The notes: generated from the letters alone by a model not told the origin. A DNA stretch of 6,254 bases from Sterolibacterium sp052034445 (GCA_052034445.1 JBPOIN010000071.1:1-6254), one strand, 5' to 3'. Positions 1-6,254 are shown, counted from the stretch's first letter. Made by a program: numbers and translations.

Positions 1-1109
1 GCAACGATTCGAGCTACAGGCAATCCGGATTCCGCCATGTTCAGCAAGCCCATCATGACCGGCAGAACGCTGATTGCAGCGCCTAGGCCATGGCCGGTGG
101 CATCCGCAAGCAACGCATACAGCTTGCCATTCGAGCGTACGCCGGCAACCAGGTCGCCGCTGAAATTCGCTGCAGGCATGACCCAGTGGTGCAAACGCGC
201 ATCGTTGAGACCATCGTGGCGCATCATGCTCCTCATGATGTCATTCGCCAGCTCGTGTTCGCTTTCCTGCTCATCGCGATAACACTGAAGCTTTTCGCTC
301 TTCTCCAGCAAACGCTGCTGAACCAGTTTGCGCTCGGAAATGTCGCGCACAATGCCGATGAAAGAAACCCTGTCACCACTCCGCAACTCGGTCACCCCGA
401 GTTCGAGCGGGAACAACGAACCGTCCTTGCGCAAGCCCTGCACCTCGCGCTCTCCCACGCCGATGATGCGGCCGACGCCAGTACGCACATAGCGCTGCAT
501 GTAGCCATCGTGCGCACTGGCATGGGGTTCCGGCATCAGCATGCTGATGTTGCGACCGCGCAAGGCATCCAGTTCGTAACCAAAAATCCTTTGCGCCGCG
601 GCATTCGCAAACTGGATCAAACCATCGCCATCAATAATGAAGACTCCATCGATCATCTGGTCGGAAATGGCTCTGGCGCGCCGTCGATCCTCTTCAAGCC
701 GGCGTTGCACGACCAGCAAACGTTGAACAACCTGCAGCCTGGCCGCCAGCATGGCCGGGGCGACCGGCTTGGGCAGAAAATCGTCCGCCCCCTGTTTCAG
801 GGCCGCAATCTGCGCCCTCTCCGCCACCTTGCCGTCAGAAGCGGCCATCAACCATACGGGCGTCCAATGTTCATTTTCGAGAGCGTGGGCGCGGCGTATC
901 AGTGCATGCTTGTCGGCCTTGGACAAAGTGGCATCGAGCAATACCAAATCCGGTCGTTGCAGAATGAACATGGCCATGGCTTCTGCGCTCGTATCGGTGC
1001 GTAAGACCACATGTCCCAATCCGCTCAGATGCGTGTAAACAGCCTGACACTGCTCCCGGTCGCTTTCGCCAAGCAGGATCTTCAGTGGCTGAAAAACGCT
1101 GGCAGGCAT
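1..1109 (-). CDS. Receiver-like / FixL-like PAS / SpoIIE-type PP2C phosphatase (partial, 3' end outside window)
   Basis: The open frame runs off the left edge, so only the first 369 residues are present. Residues 9-130 form a receiver-like fold: Asp59 and Lys114 (FLPKP) remain, but the acidic pair is Glu15-Ser16, the switch Thr is Ala89 and the usual MPxMxG loop after the aspartate is missing. A coiled segment (131-146) leads to a PAS domain (about 147-262) with a FixL-like core, LMPEPHASAHDGYMQRY and RIIGVG, and His200 at the heme-ligand position. A second coil (263-290) leads to a RsbU/SpoIIE phosphatase domain: FSGDL (metal-ligand Asp319) and LLADATGHGLGAA (Asp336), cut off at about residue 369. 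PP2C enzymes of this type dephosphorylate STAS-domain anti-sigma antagonists. ATG 1109 is chosen because it precedes the first receiver strand closely, but its Shine-Dalgarno is weak. An in-frame TTG at 1139-1137 overlapping the upstream stop would add 10 residues and couple translation. The gap to the preceding gene is 26 nt, so the two are probably co-transcribed. Confidence 0.9.
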   Translation of the reverse strand, partial: MPASVFQPLKILLGESDREQCQAVYTHLSGLGHVVLRTDTSAEAMAMFILQRPDLVLLDATLSKADKHALIRRAHALENEHWTPVWLMAASDGKVAERAQIAALKQGADDFLPKPVAPAMLAARLQVVQRLLVVQRRLEEDRRRARAISDQMIDGVFIIDGDGLIQFANAAAQRIFGYELDALRGRNISMLMPEPHASAHDGYMQRYVRTGVGRIIGVGEREVQGLRKDGSLFPLELGVTELRSGDRVSFIGIVRDISERKLVQQRLLEKSEKLQCYRDEQESEHELANDIMRSMMRHDGLNDARLHHWVMPAANFSGDLVAGVRSNGKLYALLADATGHGLGAAISVLPVMMGLLNMAESGLPVARIV

Positions 1110-1135
1110 ATTCTCGCGCGGCGTCGGAACGGAGG

Positions 1136-2041
1136 TCAAAAATTCACGCTGGCAACCACGACGTTGCCATTACCCTGGTATTCGAGACGACTAAAGCTGA
1201 TCTGGCGGGCCATGGCGATACCACGCCCGTTGGGATCGAAAGCGCGCGCCGGATCGAACTCGAGAAAATTGCGCCACTCGAACCCAGAGCCCTGATCGGA
1301 GATCGTAAACCGGATCTCGCGTGCCGCGTTGTCGCGCTCCATGCGCACCCTGACCGATCGATCGCGATACTCCGGCTGCAGGCTGCGCCGCGCGACTTCG
1401 TCAGACCAGGTACCGGTGCGCTTGAGCTTCATTTTCTCGGCATAGCTGATGCCGAGACTACCGTGCTCGACCGCATTCATCATCAGTTCGTTGAGACCGA
1501 GCACCACGGCATCCGGCGACGGGCAAACACTCGCCAGCAGACTGGCAAGACTGGAAATTTCCTCAAGTTGCGAAAATTGGAATTCCGCCAGCGCCAGCAG
1601 CCGCAGGGTATTGAGCTGGCGCTGCGTCTGTTCAAGCAATCCGGAAAGTTTGAGTTGCCGCTCGGCATCATCGAGTACGGCCGTCACGATGACCAGTAAC
1701 GCGCCGGGTTCATACGGCTTGGTCAGATAATAATACGCACCGGCTTCCATGCCCTCGCGCACCTGTTCCGACGTCGCGGCGGCAGTCTGCATGATGACCG
1801 GTATATGCTGAAAACGTTGGTCAGCCTTGATCCGGCGCAACATGTCAAGACCATTCATGCCCGGCATCATGCGATCGAGAATGATCAGATCGTAACCATT
1901 TTTCACATCCTCAAGCCGCGCCAGCGCGCTCTCGGCGTCCGGCATCAGGTCGAGCATGAAGCGCGGGCCATCGAGCAGCTCGGCAATGATCTCGAGATTG
2001 ATCGGCTCGTCATCCACGACAAGCACATGCGCCCTATCCAT
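1136..2041 (-). CDS. Response regulator with RsbW-like serine kinase / anti-sigma ATPase output domain
   Basis: Cytoplasmic two-domain regulator of 301 residues. The N-terminal receiver (about 4-122) is complete: acidic pair Asp10/Asp11, phospho-acceptor Asp56 in ILDRMMPGMNG, switch Thr86 and Lys108 in LTKPYEP. A short coiled linker (124-160) leads to an HATPase_c_2 domain (165-301) of the RsbW/SpoIIAB type. It has the N box (NELMMNAVEHG, Asn184/Asn189), a G1 motif (SDQGSGF, Asp249) and a G2 motif (NGRGIAMAR). It lacks the His box of histidine kinases, so it should be a Ser/Thr kinase or anti-sigma module and not a second histidine kinase. A segment of about 35 residues rich in charged residues (198-232) separates the N box from the next strand, as in many receiver-linked members. 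It lies 52 nt after the sensor kinase and directly before the PP2C phosphatase, which points to control of a STAS-domain antagonist (inference). Confidence 0.92.
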   Translation of the reverse strand: MDRAHVLVVDDEPINLEIIAELLDGPRFMLDLMPDAESALARLEDVKNGYDLIILDRMMPGMNGLDMLRRIKADQRFQHIPVIMQTAAATSEQVREGMEAGAYYYLTKPYEPGALLVIVTAVLDDAERQLKLSGLLEQTQRQLNTLRLLALAEFQFSQLEEISSLASLLASVCPSPDAVVLGLNELMMNAVEHGSLGISYAEKMKLKRTGTWSDEVARRSLQPEYRDRSVRVRMERDNAAREIRFTISDQGSGFEWRNFLEFDPARAFDPNGRGIAMARQISFSRLEYQGNGNVVVASVNF

Positions 2042-2067
2042 TAGAAAGACCTTTCAATAATCATTGA
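2042..2067 (-). promoter_or_regulatory. Ribosome binding region with two adjacent small inverted repeats before the RsbW-like regulator
   Basis: GAAAGG (2055-2050) lies 8 nt before the ATG at 2041-2039 and is a good Shine-Dalgarno, which supports this start. It falls inside a palindrome with GAAAG/CTTTC arms (2044-2055). Next to it is a second one, TCAAT-GATT-ATTGA (2054-2067). The loops are very short or the arms only 5 bp, so an RNA fold would be weak. The arrangement could be chance or a small operator. It lies in the 52-nt gap after the kinase stop. Confidence 0.6.
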
Positions 2068-2093
2068 GATGCGAAAAATCGGCGGCAGTGAAG

Positions 2094-5000
2094 TCAGCCG
2101 CGCGGCAACAATACTTCGAAACACGAACCGCCAGAGGTCTGATTGTAGGCCCGAATGACGCCACCGTGCGCCTCGACAATCTCCTTGCAGATCGCCAGCC
2201 CCAGTCCCGTGCCCCCCGCACCGCTATTGGTCTGGCTACTCTGCACAAACTTGTCGAAGATTGCTTCGAGTTCCGATTCCGGAATGCCGACGCCCGAATC
2301 GCTGACACGCAAACGCAAGGCAGGAATGCGTTGCCCGGCAGAACCTGTAATCTCGGTCTCGTCAAGAATCACTTCGACGCGACCGCCAAAGGACACAAAT
2401 TTGATGGCGTTCGACAGCAGATTGCGCACCACCTGACCAATGCGCAGACCGTCCAGATGGGCATGCAGATCGGCCAACAAGGGGGTCAAAGTAAAGCCAA
2501 TCGACTTGGCCTGCAACAGCGGCTCGAATTCGAGTACAGCCTCGCGAACTATGGCGCCCAGATCGTGCGGCTCCTGGGTAAACACCATCTTGCCGGCTTC
2601 GAGTTTCGACAAATCGAGCAGATCGTTGAGCAAGGCCAGCAGACGATCGCCGCTTTGCTCGATGCGGTCGAAATAACCAGCCAGCTTCTCGGCAGCGACC
2701 GTCGTCACCCGCCCACTGCCGAGACGCGAAAAACTCAGAATCGCATGCAGCGGGGTGCGCAATTCATGCGACATGTTGGCGAGGAATTCGGATTTGGCCT
2801 GGTTGGCGCGCTCGGCCGCATCGCGCGCCCGGATCAGATCCGTGGTCTGCTCGGCAACGAGCTCCTGCAGATGATCGCGATGGCGCCGGATTTCAGCGTC
2901 GGCACGGAACAGCTTCGTGACATTCTTATACACGCCCTGATAGCCGGTAAATCGCTTTTCGCTGTCGAACAGCGGCTCCCCGGAAGAGAAGTACCACTCC
3001 CTCTCGCCGGGCTGGGCGAAGCTGGGCATGACATAAACGAAATCGCGAAAGGGTTCATGCGCTTCGAGTTGCTCCCGATGTTTGCGCAAAGCATCCGGCG
3101 TCACGAGTCCCGGCATGTCCCAGGGGTGCTTGCCGATTGCCTCGGCATAGATGGTGTGCGAACCATCCATGAGTTCCACATGCGTGAAGCGCAGATTGCT
3201 GTCGAGCTCCCAGAACCAGTCCGAGGAAATCTTGGTCAGCAATTGAAAGCGCGTCAGCGCCCGTTTGAGTTCAGTCACGTCGGACAGAATGCTGACGACC
3301 AGCGGCTCGCCCTGCTCTCCTTGAGTCGGCGCCTTCTTGACCAGCATGTTGCGGAATTCTTCGACGCGGTGGTCACGCATGAAAATCTCGAAAACAATCT
3401 CCTGCCCCTGCTGCATGACCTGCTGGTCCTGGCGCTTGATCTGCAGCGCCTCATCGACAGTCAGAACAGACAGCGCATCAACGAAAACCTCCTGCGTGGT
3501 GCAGCCGACAATTTCGGCTTTCGATTTGCCACTGGCCTCGGCAAACGCCAGATTGACAAAGACATAGCGTTCGTCGACATCCTTGACGCTCAAGGGATCC
3601 GGGATCACGTCAAGAATCTGCGCAAAGAACTCGCGCTGGCGTTCGAGTTGTTCGAGCACCTGTTTTTCTTTGGTGATGTCGCGCAAGGCGCCAACCATGC
3701 GCACCATCTGGCCGTTCTCATTCCAGACGCTATGGCAACTTGACCGGTACCAGCGAAACTCGCCCGTCGCATGACGCAAGCGGTATTCGATCGAGAATGG
3801 CTTGTGCGTTTGGTAATGTTCGGCAAGCGCCTGCTGCCAGCGCGGATAATCCCCGGGATGCCAGAACTGTTCGGCTTCGGCGCGCAAGCGCGTGATTTCG
3901 CCGAAGGAATAGCCCAGCATCTTGTCGAGTTGCGGCGAAACGTAGAGGTAGTCGGTCGCCATGTCGCGATCCCACACGCCATCTTCCATGGCCTGGGAAA
4001 CCAGGCGGAAACGTTCTTCGCTGGCGCGCAACTCCTGCGTCATCTCGCGCGCCTGCTGCAAGGCCAGCTCACGCGACGAAAGCACCGACCAGGCCAGCGC
4101 GCTCAACAAGCCGCTGATGATCAGACCAAAGACCAGAAATCCTGCCGAACCCGAACGCGGAATATCAGCATCGAACTGTGGCGATGATTCGAACACCAGA
4201 CGCCAGGAATACCCCGCATACGAGAAGATGCGCTGCTCCTTAAACAGCGCATTCGGACGCGCCGGTTCGGCGGCGGAATTGAACATCAGCGAATCCGGAC
4301 CATCGTCGGCGATCGGATCATGGATGCGCAGGTTAACGCGACGCAGCGCCTGCTCATCGAACAGGAAAGCCATGAAACGATTCAGTTCGAACAGCGCCAC
4401 GGCGTAGCCTTTCAGCATGCGCTCGTCGCCAGAAACCGCTAATTGGCCATCTTCGCCATTAAAGATCGGATGCACCAACATGAAGCCAACACCTTGTTTT
4501 CCATCCGCGCCGGGCAACAAGAGGCGTCCGGACATCGCTGTCGTGTTGAGCTGACGGGCACGCGTGATGGCCGCATGAGCGGCTTCCTCGCCGCCCAGAT
4601 CCCAGCCGAGTGCAGCGACGTTCTGTGGTGTTTCGGGGGCAGTAAAACTCAGAGGAAAGTAAACCGGGCTGCTCCCGGGCGCTGGCGCCGGAAAATCCGG
4701 CACACCTTCGCGCCGCCGGGCGCCGATGAATTTATCCAGATCGGTTGCAAGCACACGTGGCGCATACGCCATCGCCAAGAATCCCGGGTAGCGGGTGTCA
4801 AGATCCAGATGGCCGATGAAATCCTGCCAGGAGGCGCGCGTGATGTCGCCATGCAAATGCGTCAGCACATGCGTGGCGAGCATGACCTGATCGTAGACCT
4901 GCAAACGCGCCTGCAGCCGTTCGACAATCACCGCGTTGGCGCGCTCGAAATCGCGGCGCGCCCGGTGGATTTCGTCGGCAAAGACCTCCAGCCAGACCAG

Positions 5001-5219
5001 AATAGTGATACCTGCCGCGCAGAGGAACAGCATCCCCGACCACCATGCAGGCGAAACTGGGGACAAGGCCATGAAACGCTGACGCAGTTCGGCAGGAGAA
5101 GGAAGGGAAAACAAGGCGGCCCCAACAAATTCAATTCGCGGAGCATACCCGCAGAGCGTGGAAAACGAAAGCCGGAGTCCATCAATCAATGCAGCACGGG
5201 AACCTGTCCCAGGCTGCAT
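2094..5219 (-). CDS. CHASE-domain, triple-PAS membrane sensor histidine kinase
   Basis: Sensor kinase of 1041 residues from the first ATG. Membrane segments at about 58-80 and 358-380 flank a periplasmic CHASE domain (about 90-340, with RYPGFLAMAYAPRV). Three PAS domains follow: about 401-518 (PAS_3-like, ending ALRDITKEK), 528-652 and 656-772. A coiled linker (773-808) leads to HisKA with the phospho-acceptor His818 in FLANMSHELRTPL. The HATPase domain shows the N box (NLLSNAIKF, Asn933/Asn937), G1 (DSGVGIP, from Asp974), F box (IFDKF) and G2 (GGTGLGLAI, from Gly1002). The chain ends right after the ATPase domain, so there is no fused receiver; the partner should be the response regulator 52 nt downstream. 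CHASE domains bind small extracytoplasmic ligands; the ligand here is unknown. The start is uncertain. ATG 5219 has no clear Shine-Dalgarno and lies in a stem-loop, while ATG 5072 (Met50) precedes the first membrane helix by about 8 residues and is a credible alternative. Confidence 0.93.
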   Translation of the reverse strand: MQPGTGSRAALIDGLRLSFSTLCGYAPRIEFVGAALFSLPSPAELRQRFMALSPVSPAWWSGMLFLCAAGITILVWLEVFADEIHRARRDFERANAVIVERLQARLQVYDQVMLATHVLTHLHGDITRASWQDFIGHLDLDTRYPGFLAMAYAPRVLATDLDKFIGARRREGVPDFPAPAPGSSPVYFPLSFTAPETPQNVAALGWDLGGEEAAHAAITRARQLNTTAMSGRLLLPGADGKQGVGFMLVHPIFNGEDGQLAVSGDERMLKGYAVALFELNRFMAFLFDEQALRRVNLRIHDPIADDGPDSLMFNSAAEPARPNALFKEQRIFSYAGYSWRLVFESSPQFDADIPRSGSAGFLVFGLIISGLLSALAWSVLSSRELALQQAREMTQELRASEERFRLVSQAMEDGVWDRDMATDYLYVSPQLDKMLGYSFGEITRLRAEAEQFWHPGDYPRWQQALAEHYQTHKPFSIEYRLRHATGEFRWYRSSCHSVWNENGQMVRMVGALRDITKEKQVLEQLERQREFFAQILDVIPDPLSVKDVDERYVFVNLAFAEASGKSKAEIVGCTTQEVFVDALSVLTVDEALQIKRQDQQVMQQGQEIVFEIFMRDHRVEEFRNMLVKKAPTQGEQGEPLVVSILSDVTELKRALTRFQLLTKISSDWFWELDSNLRFTHVELMDGSHTIYAEAIGKHPWDMPGLVTPDALRKHREQLEAHEPFRDFVYVMPSFAQPGEREWYFSSGEPLFDSEKRFTGYQGVYKNVTKLFRADAEIRRHRDHLQELVAEQTTDLIRARDAAERANQAKSEFLANMSHELRTPLHAILSFSRLGSGRVTTVAAEKLAGYFDRIEQSGDRLLALLNDLLDLSKLEAGKMVFTQEPHDLGAIVREAVLEFEPLLQAKSIGFTLTPLLADLHAHLDGLRIGQVVRNLLSNAIKFVSFGGRVEVILDETEITGSAGQRIPALRLRVSDSGVGIPESELEAIFDKFVQSSQTNSGAGGTGLGLAICKEIVEAHGGVIRAYNQTSGGSCFEVLLPRG

Positions 5220-5221
5220 TG
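5187..5221 (-). repeat. 35-nt imperfect palindrome (stem-loop) at the DUF2892/kinase junction
   Basis: The outer arms CAATGCAGC (5221-5213) and GCTGCATTG (5195-5187) are perfect 9-bp complements. Inside them come one mismatch, one G-U pair, a 4-bp GGGA/TCCC stem and a 5-nt loop. The first possible start codon of the kinase gene (ATG 5219-5217) lies inside the left arm. No T-run follows the stem on the minus strand, so it is not a classical intrinsic terminator. The GGGACAGGT core resembles REP-type intergenic palindromes, but only one copy is in the window and the family cannot be named. It could act in mRNA stability, attenuation or start-codon masking. Confidence 0.65.
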
Positions 5222-5243
5222 TTCAGCGTTATTTCAGACCGGG

Positions 5244-5468
5244 TCAGGCACAGCCATCCTGCGCCGTTTCCTTGACGCCGAGTCTTTTCAACACAATTTC
5301 CAGCGGGCAGAATTTCGTGAAGCCGCTCTGAAACAGATTGAAACCGACGAACAGCGTGAACCACAGCCAGTTCTGATTCATGAACAGCGGACTATCTTGC
5401 ACGCCGAGCGCCAGCGACAGCATGACGAAGCTGCCGGCGAAGATACGGATGTATTGATTGACGGTCAT
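5244..5468 (-). CDS. DUF2892 / YgaP-like small inner-membrane protein
   Basis: A 74-residue protein of the DUF2892 type, the small two-helix membrane domain that is also the C-terminal half of the rhodanese YgaP. The N-terminal segment (residues 6-23, IRIFAGSFVMLSLALG) forms a first hydrophobic helix. Residues 33-50 (NWLWFTLFVGFNLFQSGF) form the second, followed by the family-typical FCPLEIVLKRLG at about 53-64 with the conserved Cys-Pro. The length is normal for stand-alone members, and the charged tail is short. The molecular role is not established. In YgaP the membrane part anchors a sulfurtransferase, but this protein has no rhodanese domain. It follows the RND pump by 15 nt with a strong ribosome binding site, so it is probably its last operon partner and may support pump or membrane function (inference). 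Confidence 0.88.
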   Translation of the reverse strand: MTVNQYIRIFAGSFVMLSLALGVQDSPLFMNQNWLWFTLFVGFNLFQSGFTKFCPLEIVLKRLGVKETAQDGCA

Positions 5469-5474
5469 GATGAT

Positions 5475-5480
5475 CTCCTT
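5475..5480 (-). promoter_or_regulatory. Shine-Dalgarno site of the DUF2892 gene
   Basis: AAGGAG lies 6 nt before the ATG at 5468-5466. It is the strongest ribosome binding site in the window and fixes the start of the small membrane protein. It sits entirely within the 15-nt gap after the RND stop codon. Confidence 0.85.
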
Positions 5481-5483
5481 GTT

Positions 5484-6254
5484 TTAGTGCTGAGGACTGA
5501 GGGTTGAGGGCTGAGTGGGCGCGAAGCGGTGCTGCATGGCGGCGTAGTAGAGGACTGGAATCACGATCAGGGTCAGTAGCGTCGAGACCAGAATGCCGAA
5601 GATCAGGCTCAGGGCCAGGCCGTTGAAGATCGGGTCGTCGAGAATGAACAGCGCGCCGAGCATCGCCGCCAGGCCCGTCAGCAGGATCGGCTTGGCGCGC
5701 ACGATGGCCGACTGGATCACGGCTTCGCCGAACGCCACGCCTTCGGCGTGCTGCTGATTGATGAAATCGACCAGCAGGATCGAGTTGCGCACGATGATGC
5801 CGGCCAGCGCGATCATGCCGATCATCGAAGTCGCCGTGAACTGGCTGCCCGCCAGCGCATGGCCGGGCAACACGCCGATGATGGTCAGCGGAATCGGCGC
5901 CATGATGATGAGCGGCACCAGATAACTCTTGAACTGGGCCACCACCAGCAGATAGATCAGCACCAGGCCGACCGCATAGGCCAGCCCCATGTCGCGGAAG
6001 GTTTCGTAGGTCACCTGCCATTCGCCGTCCCACTTGAGACCGTAGCCAGCATACGGATCGCGCGGCTGGCTGATGAAGTACTCCATGAGCGGGCCACCAC
6101 CGCCCTGAATGCTGTCCAGCGGCATGTCACGCACCCGGCTGCGGATGTCGAACATGCCATACAGCGGCGAATCGAGGCGCCCACCCATGTCGCCCGTGAC
6201 ATACACCACGGGCAGCAGATCCTTGTGATAGATCACCTGCTCGCGCGCCACGCT
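5484..6254 (-). CDS. RND-family efflux permease, C-terminal part (partial, 5' end outside window)
   Basis: Inner-membrane permease of the resistance-nodulation-division superfamily, which exports substrates using the proton gradient, usually with a periplasmic adaptor and an outer-membrane channel. The open frame runs to the right edge, so only about the last 256 residues are present; the GTG near the edge is internal. A periplasmic porter segment (residues 1-85, with GGRLDSPLYGMFD) is followed by five predicted membrane segments at about 88-107, 112-133, 142-163, 187-203 and 210-236. GIIVRNSILLVDF and RAKPILLTGLAAM are typical of the second half of RND pumps. The family is clear. The substrate (metal or hydrophobic compound) cannot be told from this fragment, because the diagnostic transmembrane helix 4 lies outside. 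The short C-terminal tail (TQPSTLSPQH) is encoded by a 7-bp tandem repeat and is probably not conserved. The stop is TAA at 5486-5484, 15 nt before the next gene, which suggests co-transcription. Confidence 0.93.
   Translation of the reverse strand, partial: SVAREQVIYHKDLLPVVYVTGDMGGRLDSPLYGMFDIRSRVRDMPLDSIQGGGGPLMEYFISQPRDPYAGYGLKWDGEWQVTYETFRDMGLAYAVGLVLIYLLVVAQFKSYLVPLIIMAPIPLTIIGVLPGHALAGSQFTATSMIGMIALAGIIVRNSILLVDFINQQHAEGVAFGEAVIQSAIVRAKPILLTGLAAMLGALFILDDPIFNGLALSLIFGILVSTLLTLIVIPVLYYAAMQHRFAPTQPSTLSPQH
5489..5516 (-). repeat. Degenerate 7-bp tandem repeat at the end of the RND gene
   Basis: Read on the minus strand there are four consecutive heptamers, ACTCAGC, CCTCAAC, CCTCAGT and CCTCAGC, followed by a partial unit ACTAA that supplies the stop codon. 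The consensus is CCTCAGC. Because 7 is not a multiple of 3, the repeat is read in changing phase and gives a non-repetitive peptide tail (QPSTLSPQ). Short heptanucleotide arrays are known as dispersed low-complexity repeats in several bacteria. Here the array spans the last codons of the pump gene and lies just upstream of the ribosome binding site of the next gene. Confidence 0.7.

Noticed and set aside
90..1004. Plus-strand open frame of 304 codons opposite the PP2C protein.
   Set aside because: The minus strand encodes continuous receiver, PAS and PP2C motifs here. The plus-strand product has no domain and no ribosome binding site.
1805..2044. Small plus-strand open frame of 79 codons opposite the receiver domain.
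   Set aside because: It is fully contained in the antisense of a canonical receiver and shows no domain of its own.
2064..3743. Long plus-strand open frame (559 codons) opposite the histidine kinase.
   Set aside because: Its translation shows no recognisable domain and is rich in Gln/Arg/His, as expected for the antisense of GC-rich coding sequence. The minus strand has full kinase motifs over the same bases.
5142..5147. TATGCT as a possible -10 box for a kinase promoter upstream of ATG 5072.
   Set aside because: No acceptable -35 hexamer lies at 16-18 nt and there is no extended -10 TG, so a promoter cannot be supported by sequence alone.
5187..5221. The stem-loop as an intrinsic terminator after the DUF2892 gene.
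   Set aside because: The stem is followed by ATTGATTGATGG on the minus strand, not by a run of T, so classical Rho-independent termination is unlikely.
4443..5507. Plus-strand open frame of 354 codons across the CHASE region and the DUF2892 gene.
   Set aside because: It spans two well-supported genes and their junction on the other strand and has no recognisable motif, so it is an antisense shadow.

Overview
All genes in this window lie on the minus strand, so the biology reads from right to left. The moderately GC-rich coding sequence, the tight spacing, the RND pump type and the REC/PAS/PP2C signalling proteins suggest a free-living betaproteobacterium, perhaps of the Rhodocyclaceae type. 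This is an inference from protein style; no rRNA or other taxonomic marker is present.

Layout in transcription order. (1) 6254-5484: the C-terminal part of an RND-family efflux permease, cut by the window edge. Its last codons are made of a degenerate 7-bp tandem repeat. (2) 5468-5244: a 74-residue DUF2892 (YgaP-like) inner-membrane protein, 15 nt behind the pump with a strong ribosome binding site. (3) A junction at about 5243-5073 that holds a 35-nt imperfect palindrome (5187-5221) lying over the first possible start codon of the next gene. (4) 5219 (or 5072) to 2094: a large membrane sensor histidine kinase with the order TM-CHASE-TM-PAS-PAS-PAS-HisKA-HATPase and no receiver of its own. 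(5) 2041-1136: a response regulator whose output domain is an RsbW-like serine-kinase/anti-sigma ATPase domain. (6) 1109-1 and beyond the left edge: a receiver-like domain, a FixL-like PAS domain and a SpoIIE/RsbU-type PP2C phosphatase, truncated by the window.

How they may work together. Genes 4-6 look like one signalling module. The CHASE kinase senses an extracytoplasmic signal and also has three cytoplasmic PAS domains. It would phosphorylate the receiver of the RsbW-like protein, which together with the PP2C phosphatase would form the opposing kinase and phosphatase arms of a partner switch acting on a STAS-domain anti-sigma antagonist. No such antagonist is in the window; it could lie beyond the left edge. 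In HsbR/CrsR-type proteins the REC, PP2C and RsbW-like domains sit on one chain; here they are split over two proteins, each with its own receiver. The phosphatase arm carries a FixL-like PAS with the heme-ligand histidine position conserved, while its receiver has lost several phosphorylation residues. That suggests the phosphatase may respond to a ligand such as a heme-bound gas more than to phosphorylation.

There is no gene-free stretch longer than 300 bases. No tRNA, rRNA, CRISPR array, intact insertion sequence or convincing intrinsic terminator was seen.
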